Source of the DNA: an uncultured Lachnospiraceae bacterium
GTDB lineage: Bacteria; Bacillota; Clostridia; Lachnospirales; Lachnospiraceae
DNA: 64,000 nt
Direction of reading: 5' to 3'
NCBI GenBank assembly: GCA_944383265.1
Contig: CALWOX010000009.1
Coordinates: 60,321-124,320 of the forward strand
Below are positions 63,967 to 64,000 of this stretch, one piece after another. Under the pieces are notes generated by a model, which was given only the letters and a program-made list of their open reading frames with translations, was not told the DNA's origin and did no database searches. The position numbers and the translations under genes are program-made. Every line of letters starts with the position of its first letter. The stretch's first letter is position 1.

Positions 63967-64000
63967 GAGCTGCCGAGGCGGGGGAAACCGCCGAAGGGGA
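63967..64000 (+). other. start of a GC-rich structured transcript, truncated
   Basis: The first transcribed bases after the promoter at 63934 include GGCGG-GGGAAA-CCGCC, a stable hairpin, flanked by GCCGAGG and GCCGAAGGGGA. The GC content contrasts with the AT-rich spacer. It could be the 5' part of a structured RNA (riboswitch or small stable RNA) but too little is present to name it. Confidence 0.35.

Noticed and set aside
63967..64000. Glycine or lysine riboswitch from the GCCGAAGGGGA string
   Set aside because: The required GGAGAG (glycine) or AGAGGTGCG-type (lysine) elements are not visible in the few bases available.

Overview
The window looks like a piece of chromosome from a Clostridia member, most likely a Lachnospiraceae-type anaerobe. 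This is inferred from gene content and order, not from a search. The evidence is: Firmicute-style operons (cysS-mrnC, relA-MBL-hemZ, serC-serA-DUF1015, pstSCAB-phoU, tsaE-tsaB-rimI), a coproporphyrinogen dehydrogenase HemZ, a long-form hibernation factor, a UPF0735/PheB gene, a CIRCE element, strong AGGAGG-type ribosome sites, and a codon habit in nearly all genes that favours ATA for Ile, AGA/AGG for Arg and CTT for Leu.

Layout. 1-4.3 kb: 3' end of glycogen synthase, a DUF212 membrane protein, a parvulin-like lipoprotein, then htpG behind a consensus promoter abutting a CIRCE operator. 4.5-6.3 kb: a zinc-type macrodomain hydrolase overlapping a class M sirtuin (SirTM), a protein ADP-ribosylation pair. 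6.4-12.4 kb: galactokinase, CPBP protease, a GT2 glycosyltransferase, tRNA-Val and tRNA-Met, a PAP2 enzyme, a lipid kinase and ispF. 12.4-15.3 kb: cysS, mrnC, a radical SAM protein. 15.4-24.8 kb: branched-chain amino acid synthesis (ilvB-ilvN-ilvC-ilvD, later ilvA) behind an attenuator-like leader; a DUF815 ATPase and an orphan peptide-type binding lipoprotein sit between ilvD and ilvA.

24.8-31.4 kb is the accessory part. It starts with a Fic remnant and two small unknown genes. From about 26.2 to 31.3 kb codon use changes (CTG, ATC, CGC/CGG, GCC), which suggests acquired DNA. This stretch carries an aromatic amino acid decarboxylase with a broken N-terminus, a nitroreductase behind a structured leader, the C-terminal stump of a MATE exporter followed by an intact MATE exporter, an ACT-domain protein and a nitrilase. 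No integrase, transposase or att repeat was seen.

31.4-44.8 kb returns to core genes: DUF362 protein, tRNA-Thr, rlmB, deoD, glnS, relA, an MBL hydrolase, hemZ, serC, serA, DUF1015. 44.8-51.7 kb is a complete phosphate regulon: a Pho-box-like repeat array, pstS-pstC-pstA-pstB-phoU and a PhoB/PhoR-type two-component system. 51.8-58.8 kb: an SH3b-NlpC/P60 wall hydrolase, hpf (minus strand), secA, prfB with a programmed +1 frameshift, PheB, and a small membrane protein (minus strand). 58.9-64 kb: the t6A modification genes tsaE, tsaB and tsaD with rimI and an RNase Z-like protein, then ispD, two tRNA-Ser genes, and a promoter whose transcript leaves the window.

No CRISPR array, rRNA, intact insertion sequence or prophage was found. 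The most interesting items are the SirTM/zinc-macrodomain pair, the acquired decarboxylase-nitrilase-exporter region with its structured leader, and several candidate regulatory RNAs or operators (ilvB leader, radical SAM leader, palindrome in the lipid kinase promoter).
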